From Gemmatimonadota bacterium (lineage in GTDB: Bacteria; Gemmatimonadota; Gemmatimonadetes; Longimicrobiales; Gaopeijiaceae), in the NCBI GenBank assembly GCA_030550695.1, contig JAUQOX010000047.1, positions 1-14,430 on the forward strand: DNA of 14,430 nucleotides. Reading direction: 5' to 3'. The notes below the pieces were generated by a model that saw only the letters and a program-made list of their open reading frames with translations, was not told the origin of the DNA and did no database searches. Of the stretch, positions 1 to 5,086 are shown one piece after another (position 1 is the stretch's first letter; every line of letters begins with the position of its first letter). The position numbers were made by a program, and so were the translations under genes.

Positions 1-60
1 GGGATGGGGCTCCCTTCGCTCGCCCGTCTCCGGGCCCCGGCTCTGCCGGGGCCCTCCGGC

Positions 61-91
61 TCGAACCCCGGTTCGAACCCCTCGCGCGCCA
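61..91 (+). repeat. Inverted partial copy of tRNA-Ser(CGA) 3' end
   Basis: Plus-strand positions 70-90 match the minus-strand T-arm and acceptor 3' strand of tRNA-Ser(CGA) (its positions 171-151) at 19 of 21 bases. The match includes the tRNA-specific CTCGCGC run, not only the generic T-loop. The copy overlaps a perfect small palindrome, TCGAAC-CCCG-GTTCGA (61-76). No T-stem can form here and no 5' half of a tRNA is present, so this is not a functional tRNA. It lies beyond the array terminator (100-136) on the minus strand. A GGGCCCCGG/CCGGGGCCC hairpin with a 5-nt loop sits next to it at 32-54. Origin unknown. Confidence 0.6.
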
Positions 92-99
92 ACCCCCCG

Positions 100-136
100 A
101 AAAAAAAGGCCCCCCGGCTCCAATAGCCGGAAGGCC
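100..136 (-). terminator. Intrinsic terminator of the tRNA array
   Basis: Read on the minus strand, a 12-bp stem (positions 136-125 paired with 119-108, including two G-U pairs) encloses a 5-nt loop and is followed at once by eight T residues (107-100). It lies 13 nt past the discriminator base of tRNA-Ser(CGA), the last gene of the minus-strand array, so it very likely ends that transcript. Confidence 0.88.
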
Positions 137-149
137 ACCAGAAGCCTCA

Positions 150-231
150 CGGAGCGCGAGGGATTCGAACCCCCAAGCCCTTTCGGGCGCTCGCTTTCGA
201 GGCGAGTGCATTACCATTCTGCCAGCGCTCC
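150..231 (-). tRNA. tRNA-Ser(CGA)
   Basis: An 82-nt class II tRNA. The 7-bp acceptor is GGAGCGC/GCGCTCC, the anticodon loop CTCGAAA gives anticodon CGA (reads UCG), and a long variable arm is built on GCCC-GAAA-GGGC. The T-loop is TTCGAAT and the discriminator is G73, as expected for serine. The 3' CCA is not encoded. It is the last gene of the minus-strand array, 271 bp from tRNA-Pro(CGG), and a strong terminator follows it. Confidence 0.97.
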
Positions 232-332
232 CATGGATGTCGGCGGGCCTCCTCGGCGTGGGAGCGTCGAGGCCGCTCCCCATGCGTACCCCCCGAGGTG
301 AGGGAGAACGGCCCCCTCCGCCGGCGTTGGAC

Positions 333-369
333 CCCCAAGGCTCGATCCCGCCAATCGGGGCGCCCGGAT
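333..369 (-). repeat. 37-bp direct repeat, outer copy, with tRNA-Pro 3' fragment
   Basis: Identical over 37 bases to 481-517, offset 148 bp. In the other copy, bases 503-517 are the last 15 nt of tRNA-Pro(CGG) including its discriminator, and the rest is 3' flank. This copy is therefore a duplicated tRNA 3' tip plus trailer with no tRNA attached. The layout resembles the direct repeats left by integration at a tRNA 3' end, or an eroded tandem duplication. Confidence 0.85.
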
Positions 370-450
370 GGAGCTCGGCCGCCTCCGGCCGGCCTCGCTC
401 GTCTCGGGGTACCCCCCCCGGGTCGTCCCGAACCTTCAGGACCCCTCGGC

Positions 451-480
451 TTGAACCTCCGGTTCAAACCCGGGCGCAAA
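451..480 (+). repeat. Inverted partial copy of tRNA-Pro(CGG) T-arm
   Basis: Plus-strand 459-477 matches the minus-strand T-arm and adjoining acceptor bases of tRNA-Pro(CGG) (its positions 526-508) at 18 of 19 bases. The arms are separated by 30 bp. The copy overlaps a perfect palindrome TTGAACC-TCC-GGTTCAA (451-467). This parallels the element at 61-91 beside tRNA-Ser(CGA). The loop base tracks the neighbour: TTCAAA here as in tRNA-Pro, TTCGAA there as in tRNA-Ser. Confidence 0.65.
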
Positions 481-517
481 CCCCAAGGCTCGATCCCGCC
501 AATCGGGGCGCCCGGAT
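481..517 (-). repeat. 37-bp direct repeat, copy at intact tRNA-Pro(CGG)
   Basis: This is the intact partner of 333-369. It covers the last 15 nt of tRNA-Pro(CGG) (503-517) and 22 bp of 3' flank. Together the two copies bracket the 111-bp segment 370-480, which carries the inverted T-arm copy. Confidence 0.85.
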
Positions 518-576
518 TTGAACCGGGGACCTCTGCGTCCCGAACGCAGCGCTCTACCGGACTGAGCCACGCCCCG
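503..576 (-). tRNA. tRNA-Pro(CGG)
   Basis: A 74-nt tRNA with acceptor CGGGGCG/CGCCCCG (C1:G72), anticodon stem-loop CTGCG-TTCGGGA-CGCAG giving CGG (reads CCG), T-loop TTCAAAT and discriminator A73, all usual for proline. The 3' CCA is not encoded. A hairpin with a T-rich tail ends directly at its 5' end. Its 3' tip is duplicated at 333-369. It complements tRNA-Pro(GGG) at 2844-2917. Confidence 0.97.
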
Positions 577-601
577 AAACGAACAACCCCGCCGGGCGGG
601 G
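577..601 (-). terminator. Hairpin with T-rich tail before tRNA-Pro(CGG)
   Basis: On the minus strand a 6-bp stem (601-596 with 592-587, all G-C) with a 3-nt loop is followed by a 10-nt tail, TTGTTCGTTT, that runs to the first base of tRNA-Pro(CGG). It looks like a short intrinsic terminator for the upstream serine tRNA. No promoter fits between it and tRNA-Pro, so it may instead be a leaky attenuator or a leader hairpin. Confidence 0.4.
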
Positions 602-704
602 CTGGGAGAAGGAGGGTTCGGGTACCGTGAGCGTCCGCCCCCGGAGGCTCACCCGACACCCCAGGCCAGGGGGAACCAGAACCCCCAGACTCCCCCCTCT
701 GACA

Positions 705-792
705 CGGACGGGGTGGGATTCGAACCCACGAGGCAGTTTTGCTGCCCACACGCTCTCCAGGCGTGCGCCTTAAGCCACTCGGCCACCCGTCC
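705..792 (-). tRNA. tRNA-Ser(GGA)
   Basis: An 88-nt class II tRNA. The acceptor is GGACGGG/CCCGTCC, the D-arm starts TGGCCGAGTGG, the anticodon loop CTGGAGA gives GGA (reads UCC/UCU), and the variable arm is GGCAG-CAAAA-CTGCC. The T-loop is TTCGAAT and the discriminator G73. The 3' CCA is not encoded. The 128 bp on its 3' side contain hairpins (for example 627-652) but no gene. Confidence 0.97.
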
Positions 793-962
793 AAGCGCGG
801 CAACTCGTCGCCTCGCCACGCAACGGTGCACAAACCACCCGCAAGCCGGATGGAATCCCCCCCTTCAGACGGAGTGGGGAGGACCTCGCCCTTCCGCTGG
901 CCTCGCCTGGCCCCCCCCTCCCCGCGGCCCGGGCTGAGCGCCCTCCCCTCGCCGAGGAGCGC

Positions 963-979
963 CGTGGGTTCTCATCCCA
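963..979 (+). repeat. Inverted T-arm copy 3' of tRNA-Ser(GCT)
   Basis: Plus-strand 963-979 matches the minus-strand T-arm of tRNA-Ser(GCT) (its positions 1029-1013) at 15 of 17 bases, with two adjacent loop changes. The spacer is 33 bp, close to the 30 bp seen beside tRNA-Pro(CGG). tRNA-Ser(GGA) has the same T-arm, so the source could be either gene. A run of six A follows. No other tRNA parts are nearby. Confidence 0.5.
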
Positions 980-1003
980 AAAAACAACCGGATGGTCCAC
1001 CGA

Positions 1004-1090
1004 CGGAGGGAGTGGGATTCGAACCCACGCGGGCCTTTTGGGCCCAACGCCTTAGCAGGGCGCCGCCTTAAGCCACTCGGCCATCCCTCC
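1004..1090 (-). tRNA. tRNA-Ser(GCT)
   Basis: An 87-nt class II tRNA. The acceptor is GGAGGGA/TCCCTCC, the D-arm starts TGGCCGAGTGG, the anticodon stem-loop CGCC-CTGCTAA-GGCG gives GCT (reads AGC/AGU), and the variable arm is GGGCC-CAAAA-GGCCC. The T-loop is TTCGAAT and the discriminator G73. The 3' CCA is not encoded. Its 5' end lies 10 nt past a terminator-like hairpin. The 211-bp spacer towards tRNA-Ser(GGA) holds no recognisable gene or promoter. Confidence 0.97.
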
Positions 1091-1095
1091 CCGAC

Positions 1096-1126
1096 AAAAA
1101 CCCCGGCCCGGCAGGAAGGACCAGGG
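1096..1126 (-). terminator. Terminator-like hairpin after tRNA-Gln(CTG)
   Basis: On the minus strand CCCTGGTCC pairs with GGGCCGGGG (9 bp, two G-U pairs; 1126-1118 with 1109-1101) around an 8-nt loop, followed by TTTTT (1100-1096). By form it is an intrinsic terminator for tRNA-Gln. However, tRNA-Ser(GCT) starts only 10 nt past the stem with no room for a promoter, so read-through or a leader role must also be considered. Confidence 0.5.
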
Positions 1127-1134
1127 CCTTTCAG

Positions 1135-1207
1135 TTGCCCCGCCTGGGCTCGAACCAGGACTCTTCTGATCCAGAGTCAGACGTGTTGCCAGTTACACCA
1201 CGGGGCA
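1135..1207 (-). tRNA. tRNA-Gln(CTG)
   Basis: A 73-nt tRNA with acceptor TGCCCCG/CGGGGCA, keeping the weak U1:A72 pair typical of glutamine. The anticodon stem-loop TCTGA-CTCTGGA-TCAGA gives CTG (reads CAG), the T-loop is TTCGAGC and the discriminator A73. The 3' CCA is not encoded. It lies 74 bp from tRNA-Thr(CGT). Confidence 0.97.
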
Positions 1208-1281
1208 TCCCCAACAAGCATAACGGTTTCTCCCCGTTCCGACACCCTTTTCCCTCCTCCCCCTTCCTGCCGGGGCCCCAG

Positions 1282-1354
1282 AGCCACCTGTCGGATTCGA
1301 ACCGACGACCCCGTCATTACGAGTGACGTGCTCTACCAGCTGAGCTAAGGTGGC
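1282..1354 (-). tRNA. tRNA-Thr(CGT)
   Basis: A 73-nt tRNA with acceptor GCCACCT/AGGTGGC, anticodon stem-loop GTCA-CTCGTAA-TGAC giving CGT (reads ACG), T-loop TTCGAAT and discriminator U73. The 3' CCA is not encoded. It is 7 bp from tRNA-Ala(CGC), so the two are surely processed from one transcript. Confidence 0.97.
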
Positions 1355-1361
1355 AGCCCAG

Positions 1362-1434
1362 TGGAGCCGAGGGGATTCGAACCCCTGACCTCTTGAGTGC
1401 GATTCAAGCGCTCTCCCAACTGAGCTACGGCCCC
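1362..1434 (-). tRNA. tRNA-Ala(CGC)
   Basis: A 73-nt tRNA whose acceptor GGGGCCG/CGGCTCC contains the G3:U70 wobble pair that marks alanine tRNAs. The anticodon stem-loop CTTGA-ATCGCAC-TCAAG gives CGC (reads GCG), and the discriminator is A73. The 3' CCA is not encoded. It differs from tRNA-Ala(GGC) at 1960-2032 at only three positions, two of them in the anticodon loop. Confidence 0.97.
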
Positions 1435-1440
1435 AGCTCA

Positions 1441-1514
1441 TGGGCGCGAGAGGACTCGAACCTCTGGCCTCTACGATGTCAACGTAGCGCTCTAACCAAC
1501 TGAGCTACGCGCCC
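1441..1514 (-). tRNA. tRNA-Val(GAC)
   Basis: A 74-nt tRNA with acceptor GGGCGCG/CGCGCCC, anticodon stem-loop CTACG-TTGACAT-CGTAG giving GAC (reads GUC/GUU), T-loop TTCGAGT and discriminator A73. The 3' CCA is not encoded. Only 6 bp separate it from tRNA-Ala(CGC), implying co-transcription. Confidence 0.97.
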
Positions 1515-1555
1515 GCTCCATCCTCCGACTCGCTCTGGAAGACCGCGCCCGAACA

Positions 1556-1629
1556 CGCGCCCGGGAGGACTCGAACCCCCAACCTCTTGATCCGTAGTCA
1601 AGCACTCTATCCAGTTGAGCTACGGGCGC
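1556..1629 (-). tRNA. tRNA-Arg(ACG)
   Basis: A 74-nt tRNA with acceptor GCGCCCG/CGGGCGC and anticodon stem-loop CTTGA-CTACGGA-TCAAG giving ACG. A34 is normally deaminated to inosine by TadA, letting it read CGU/CGC/CGA. The discriminator is G73. The 3' CCA is not encoded. It lies 11 bp from tRNA-Leu(GAG) and 41 bp from tRNA-Val(GAC). Confidence 0.97.
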
Positions 1630-1640
1630 TTCCAACAGAG

Positions 1641-1724
1641 TGCCCACGACAGGACTCGAACCTGTACGCCGTAACCGGCACTGGTCCCTCAAACCAGCCT
1701 GTCTACCAATTCCAGCACGTGGGC
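1641..1724 (-). tRNA. tRNA-Leu(GAG)
   Basis: An 84-nt class II tRNA with acceptor GCCCACG/CGTGGGC, anticodon stem-loop CTGGT-TTGAGGG-ACCAG giving GAG (reads CUC/CUU), variable arm GCCG-GTTA-CGGC, T-loop TTCGAGT and discriminator A73, usual for leucine. The 3' CCA is not encoded. An 87-bp GC-rich spacer separates it from tRNA-Leu(CAG). Confidence 0.97.
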
Positions 1725-1811
1725 CCTTTCAAGACCTGGGTTCCCCGGGGGGCCCCGGAGAAGGGTCGGAGGATCCGATTGCACCGATGGACGTGGTGCC
1801 TCCGATCCGGA

Positions 1812-1895
<84 letters not shown>

Positions 1896-1959
1896 CCGGG
1901 GAGCGTTTCCGGCCGGCGGGTGGGGATCACCCTACCCGACCTCGGTCGATAGTCCCCAG

Positions 1960-2032
<73 letters not shown>

Positions 2033-2076
2033 AACGCCCCAAGAAAAAGCTTACCCGGGAGTTTCAATCAGCGAAG

Positions 2077-2150
2077 CGGGGCTGACGGGACTCGAACCCG
2101 CGGCCTCCGGTGTGACAGACCGGCACTCTAACCGACTGAGCTACAGCCCC
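2077..2150 (-). tRNA. tRNA-Asp(GTC)
   Basis: A 74-nt tRNA with acceptor GGGGCTG/CAGCCCC, anticodon stem-loop CCGGT-CTGTCAC-ACCGG giving GTC (reads GAC/GAU), T-loop TTCGAGT and the aspartate discriminator G73. The 3' CCA is not encoded. It lies 44 bp from tRNA-Ala(GGC) and 39 bp from tRNA-Glu. Confidence 0.97.
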
Positions 2151-2189
2151 TAGGTCGCAGAACCTGCCGGTTCCAGACGTTACCACCCA

Positions 2190-2261
2190 TGCCCCCAGGG
2201 AGAATCGAACTCCCCTCTCCACCTTGAAAGAGTGGTGTCCTAACCGATAGACGATGGGGGC
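2190..2261 (-). tRNA. tRNA-Glu(TTC)
   Basis: A 72-nt tRNA with acceptor GCCCCCA/TGGGGGC, anticodon stem-loop CCACT-CTTTCAA-GGTGG giving TTC (reads GAA/GAG), T-stem GGGAG/CTCCC with loop TTCGATT and discriminator A73. The short D-loop accounts for the length. The 3' CCA is not encoded. Confidence 0.97.
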
Positions 2262-2323
2262 CGTTTCGTCAAAGGGAAGACCCCTGCCCTTCGTCGCACG
2301 GCTCGGGTCCGGTCCACCCTCGA

Positions 2324-2396
2324 CAGGCCCGGAGGGACTCGAACCCCCAACCCCCGGTTTTGGAGACCGGTGCTCTACCAGTTGAGCTACGGACCT
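2324..2396 (-). tRNA. tRNA-Trp(CCA)
   Basis: A 73-nt tRNA with acceptor AGGTCCG/CGGGCCT (A1:U72), anticodon stem-loop CCGGT-CTCCAAA-ACCGG giving CCA (reads UGG), T-loop TTCGAGT and the tryptophan discriminator G73. The 3' CCA is not encoded. It lies 62 bp from tRNA-Glu and 39 bp from tRNA-Phe. Confidence 0.97.
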
Positions 2397-2435
2397 TCGC
2401 CTTCCTTTGCCTCCCCGGGATGCGCCGCACTCCAA

Positions 2436-2508
2436 TGGCCAGGGACGGAATCGAACCGCCGACACCGCGGTTTTCAGCCGCGTGCTCTACCAACTGAGCT
2501 ACCTGGCC
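2436..2508 (-). tRNA. tRNA-Phe(GAA)
   Basis: A 73-nt tRNA with acceptor GGCCAGG/CCTGGCC, anticodon stem-loop CGCGG-CTGAAAA-CCGCG giving GAA (reads UUC/UUU), T-loop TTCGATT and the phenylalanine discriminator A73. The 3' CCA is not encoded. Confidence 0.97.
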
Positions 2509-2525
2509 TGACACCGCCTGTACAT

Positions 2526-2558
2526 CCAAAGACGGGAAACGCCGCCCGAGGCGGCGTT
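2526..2558 (-). terminator. Hairpin after tRNA-fMet, possible terminator
   Basis: A perfect 9-bp stem AACGCCGCC/GGCGGCGTT (2538-2546 with 2550-2558) with a 3-nt loop lies 9 nt past the fMet gene on the minus strand. It is followed by an imperfect T-rich stretch, TCCCGTCTTT. It may end or attenuate the fMet transcript, or act as a processing hairpin if the array is read from the fMet promoter. Confidence 0.5.
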
Positions 2559-2567
2559 GGCGCGTCA

Positions 2568-2641
<74 letters not shown>

Positions 2642-2652
2642 TCAGCACGACT

Positions 2653-2681
2653 AACATACCCCAAGCCGTCGAGAGGGTCAA
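2653..2681 (-). promoter_or_regulatory. Sigma-70-type promoter of the tRNA array
   Basis: On the minus strand a -35 box TTGACC (2681-2676) and a -10 box TATGTT (2658-2653) are separated by exactly 17 bp. A start about 7 nt past the -10 box would fall a few bases before tRNA-fMet (5' end 2641). It is the best promoter match in the tRNA region and suits the first gene of the array. Confidence 0.78.
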
Positions 2682-2809
2682 CCCTCCAGGGCGGTTTCCC
2701 GGCCTTGACGGAACCCGGCCGAGCGCACGAAGTTACGAGTCCCTCGAGGGTGGGGGCCGTCTTCCCGCCGGTGGGCAGGGCGGCCGTAGGAGCCACCGCC
2801 GAGGCCGAG

Positions 2810-2827
2810 CTCCTGGAAATCCAGGAG
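2810..2827. repeat. Short palindrome before tRNA-Pro(GGG)
   Basis: A perfect inverted repeat CTCCTGG-AAAT-CCAGGAG lies 16 bp before the tRNA-Pro(GGG) gene. Its position would suit an operator or leader hairpin, but no -35/-10 pair is evident around it and the function is unknown. Confidence 0.45.
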
Positions 2828-2843
2828 GCATCCGCGGTACCCA

Positions 2844-2917
2844 CGGGACGTGGCGCAGCCCGGTAGCGCACCTGAATGGGGTTCAGGGGGTCGCCGGTTC
2901 AAATCCGGCCGTCCCGA
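2844..2917 (+). tRNA. tRNA-Pro(GGG)
   Basis: A 74-nt tRNA and the only one on the plus strand, divergent from the array. The acceptor is CGGGACG/CGTCCCG with C1:G72, the anticodon stem-loop CCTGA-ATGGGGT-TCAGG gives GGG (reads CCC/CCU), the T-loop is TTCAAAT and the discriminator A73. The 3' CCA is not encoded. A hairpin terminator follows 9 nt downstream, so it is probably monocistronic. Confidence 0.97.
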
Positions 2918-2926
2918 TCTTCAGGG

Positions 2927-2956
2927 GGCCCCATCGCCGTCAGGCGATGGGGCCTT
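2927..2956 (+). terminator. Terminator-like hairpin after tRNA-Pro(GGG)
   Basis: A perfect 12-bp stem GGCCCCATCGCC/GGCGATGGGGCC with a GTCA loop begins 9 nt past the tRNA. Only TT follows the stem, so the uridine tract is poor, but stem strength and position suggest it ends the tRNA-Pro transcript and separates it from the TolC gene. Confidence 0.65.
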
Positions 2957-3182
2957 GGTGCTCTCCGGGATCCCTCGCCGGTCGGCAGCTGCGGGGGAAG
3001 GGCCTGATGAAAGGCCACACCTTAACGGAAGCTTCGGTCTACGTGTCCCCTTGCACAGACCTGCCCCGCCATGCCCGAGGCTCTCTGCCGGCCTCTGCCA
3101 ACCGGCGAGCCCCCCGGGCGCACGTCGGTGCTCAGCGTCTTCTTGTGGAAAGCCATCTCCGAGAACAGGAAGGGTGAAGACC

Positions 3183-4763
3183 ATGACGAGGAAGATCCTG
3201 CGGAACCCCGGGGGCCTGGTGTGGCTCATGCTCCTCACCGCACCGCTGACCGTAGGGGCCCAACAGCAGGGCCAGCGCTACGAAGTGGGGAGGGCTCGGC
3301 CACCCCTCGATCCAGGGAAGGAAATGGTGGACCTATCCCTGGAACAGGCCGTAAACCGGGCCTTGGAACGGAACCTGAACCTTCAGAGTGCCCGCCTGAG
3401 CCCCCAGATCCAGCAGTATGCCCTCCGGATTGCCCGGGCAGCCTTCGAGCCCACCTTCACCACCAGCGTGGGCTACAACAACTCCAGCACCCAGTCCACC
3501 AGCCAGTTGGATGGAGGGGCCCGGGTCACCACAAAAAGGAACAACTGGAACACCTCTCTGAGTCAGCCCCTGCAGTGGTATGGGGCCAGGTTCAGCGCCA
3601 ACCTCAACAACAGTCGCACCGAGACGGACAACACCTTCACCACGCGGAATCCCAGCTACTCGACGGCCCTGAACTTGAGCTTCACCCAGCCCCTCCTGGC
3701 CGGCTTCAAGACCGACAACCAGCGCACGGCCCTACAGACCCAGGAAATCCAAGCGGAGATCGCCGACCTGCAGCTGGCCACCCAGGTGGCCAATGTGGCG
3801 AACCAGGTTCGCTCTTCCTACTGGGCTTTGCGGGCTGCCATCGAGCAAATCGAGATCCAACGGCGAAGCCTGGAACAGGCTCGGGAGCTCCTCCGCCAGA
3901 ACCAGGTCCGGGTCCAGCTGGGGACGATGTCCGAGGTACAGGTGGTTCAGGCGGAATCTCAGGTGGCCAACGCAGAACAGGCCCTCCTGAACGCGGAGAT
4001 CCAATGGCGAAGCCAAGAGCTCGCGTTCAAAAGTCTCCTGGTGGCCGGCCCCGACGATCCCCTCTTCCACGCCACCATCAACCCGGTGGATCTCCCCCAG
4101 GTCACCGAGCCCAAGGTGGACATCGAGGCCGCCATTGCCACGGCCCTGGAGCAACGGAGTGACCTCCGTCAGCAGCGCCGGCAGCTCCACATCACCGACC
4201 TGAATCTGGCGGTGACCCAGAACAACGTCCTGCCCAACCTGAACCTCACGGCCAGCTATTCCTTGCAGGGGGTGGGAGGGAACCTCTATCAACGGCAGGG
4301 CCTGGGGGGCGACCCGATCCTGGTGGAGCCCGGCGGCTATAGGGACGCCCTGAGGGCCCTCTGGGACCGGGACACCCCCGCCTGGAACATTTCCCTGAAC
4401 TTCTCCTATCCCATCGGCAACCAGGCGGCCAAAGCCAACCTCGAGAGGGCCCGCTTGCAGCGGCGCCAAGCGGAGTTGGCTCTGGCAGCCCAGGAGATGT
4501 CCGTGGTCACCGAGGTGACCAACGCCGGCCTCGCGGTCAACAACACCTACCTCCAGCTCCAGGCTGCCCGCCGAGCCCGGGAGGTGGCGGAGCGGAACGC
4601 CGAGGTGGAAATGGCTCGATTCAACGCCGGCGCTTCCACGAACTATCAGGTGGCGCAAGCCCAAAACAACCTTACCTCGGCGCTCCTCTCCGAACTTCGC
4701 GCGGTGATCAACCACGTGAACGCCATGGCCGAGTTCGAGAGAGTTCAGAGGGTCGGAAGATGA
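3183..4763 (+). CDS. TolC-family outer membrane efflux/secretion channel
   Basis: This 526-aa protein belongs to the outer membrane efflux protein (OEP/TolC) family. Members form trimeric beta-barrel and alpha-helical tunnels that let drugs, ions or type I secretion substrates cross the outer membrane. The chosen ATG has AGGAAGGG 8 nt upstream and starts a Sec signal peptide, with a likely cut at VGA|QQ near residue 26. The open frame continues 333 bases further upstream but runs through tRNA-Pro(GGG) and its hairpin, so that extension is rejected. Two OEP repeats are visible, starting near residue 49 (VDLSLEQAV) and near residue 311 (VDIEAAIATALEQRSDL). Gln/Asn/Ala-rich helical stretches are typical of the tunnel. 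No membrane-fusion or inner-membrane pump gene adjoins it, so substrate and partners are unknown. A strong terminator follows. Family assignment is firm; specific function is open. Confidence 0.93.
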   Translation: MTRKILRNPGGLVWLMLLTAPLTVGAQQQGQRYEVGRARPPLDPGKEMVDLSLEQAVNRALERNLNLQSARLSPQIQQYALRIARAAFEPTFTTSVGYNNSSTQSTSQLDGGARVTTKRNNWNTSLSQPLQWYGARFSANLNNSRTETDNTFTTRNPSYSTALNLSFTQPLLAGFKTDNQRTALQTQEIQAEIADLQLATQVANVANQVRSSYWALRAAIEQIEIQRRSLEQARELLRQNQVRVQLGTMSEVQVVQAESQVANAEQALLNAEIQWRSQELAFKSLLVAGPDDPLFHATINPVDLPQVTEPKVDIEAAIATALEQRSDLRQQRRQLHITDLNLAVTQNNVLPNLNLTASYSLQGVGGNLYQRQGLGGDPILVEPGGYRDALRALWDRDTPAWNISLNFSYPIGNQAAKANLERARLQRRQAELALAAQEMSVVTEVTNAGLAVNNTYLQLQAARRAREVAERNAEVEMARFNAGASTNYQVAQAQNNLTSALLSELRAVINHVNAMAEFERVQRVGR

Positions 4764-4809
4764 GCGGTGGAGCAGCCCTTCGACCCTAGGGGGCCGACAT
4801 GGGCCTCGA

Positions 4810-4850
4810 TCGGGGTCGCCCTGACGGCTGGGGCGGCCCCGAGTTTTTTT
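4810..4850 (+). terminator. Intrinsic terminator of the tolC-like gene
   Basis: A stem of at least 12 bp (4810-4821 with 4831-4842, one internal G-U pair) closes a short loop and is followed one base later by seven T residues (4844-4850). It lies 47 nt past the TolC stop codon and should end that transcript. Confidence 0.9.
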
Positions 4851-4985
4851 GCCTTCGGCCCGGTCCAGGTCCTCCCCGATTTCGCCAGGGCTCAGGCACG
4901 GCCCAGCCCGGTTTCGGTCCCGCCGTCCCCCCGTAGGGACAGAGCCCCCTCCCAAGCCCCTTCTTCCTGGCCTGTCCTATCCCCA

Positions 4986-5015
4986 TTCGCGCCGGGAGCT
5001 TTTCTTCCCTAGAAT
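4986..5015 (+). promoter_or_regulatory. Possible promoter of the serine hydrolase gene
   Basis: A -10-like TAGAAT (5010-5015, five of six consensus bases) lies about 70 bp before the serine hydrolase start. The -35 candidate 17-18 bp upstream (TTCGCG) is poor. It is offered because a terminator precedes it and the gene needs its own promoter. Confidence 0.3.
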
Positions 5016-5086
5016 TCCTCGGAGGCCATCACCCTGGCCGTCGAGCTTCGGGGGATCCGTCACCTCCTTTCAGGACGAGGCAGGCG

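Larger units (their letters stand above)
232..502. other. Non-coding spacer between tRNA-Pro(CGG) and tRNA-Ser(CGA)
   Basis: This 271-bp spacer is the longest in the array. It contains a perfect 7-bp hairpin GGGAGCG/CGCTCCC (260-280), one copy of a 37-bp direct repeat carrying the tRNA-Pro 3' end (333-369), a structured 111-bp segment (370-480) and most of the second repeat copy. Short open frames here have no ribosome-binding site, no recognisable protein and run into the tRNAs, so I see no gene. No clear promoter for tRNA-Ser(CGA) was found. Confidence 0.6.
4764..5086. other. Intergenic region between tolC-like and serine hydrolase genes
   Basis: This 323-bp gap starts with the TolC terminator (4810-4850). 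The rest is GC-rich without a supported gene; open frames crossing it lack ribosome-binding sites and recognisable products. The only promoter-like signal is a TAGAAT -10 box at 5010-5015. Confidence 0.6.

Noticed and set aside
61..91. A plus-strand tRNA ending near 90
   Set aside because: There is a T-loop-like TTCGAAC, but the flanking bases cannot pair as a T-stem, and no D-arm, anticodon arm or 5' acceptor strand lies upstream.
147..833. Protein-coding frames within the tRNA array (several of 60-228 codons)
   Set aside because: All run through mature tRNA sequences, lack ribosome-binding sites and encode low-complexity Arg/Gly/Pro-rich peptides.
1208..1281. A promoter for tRNA-Gln based on TATGCT (minus strand, 1222-1217)
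   Set aside because: The -35 position has no match and a start would fall almost on the mature tRNA 5' end.
2850..3182. N-terminal extension of the TolC-like gene to 2850
   Set aside because: It would run through the tRNA-Pro(GGG) gene and its hairpin. The ATG at 3183 has a ribosome-binding site and starts a proper signal peptide.
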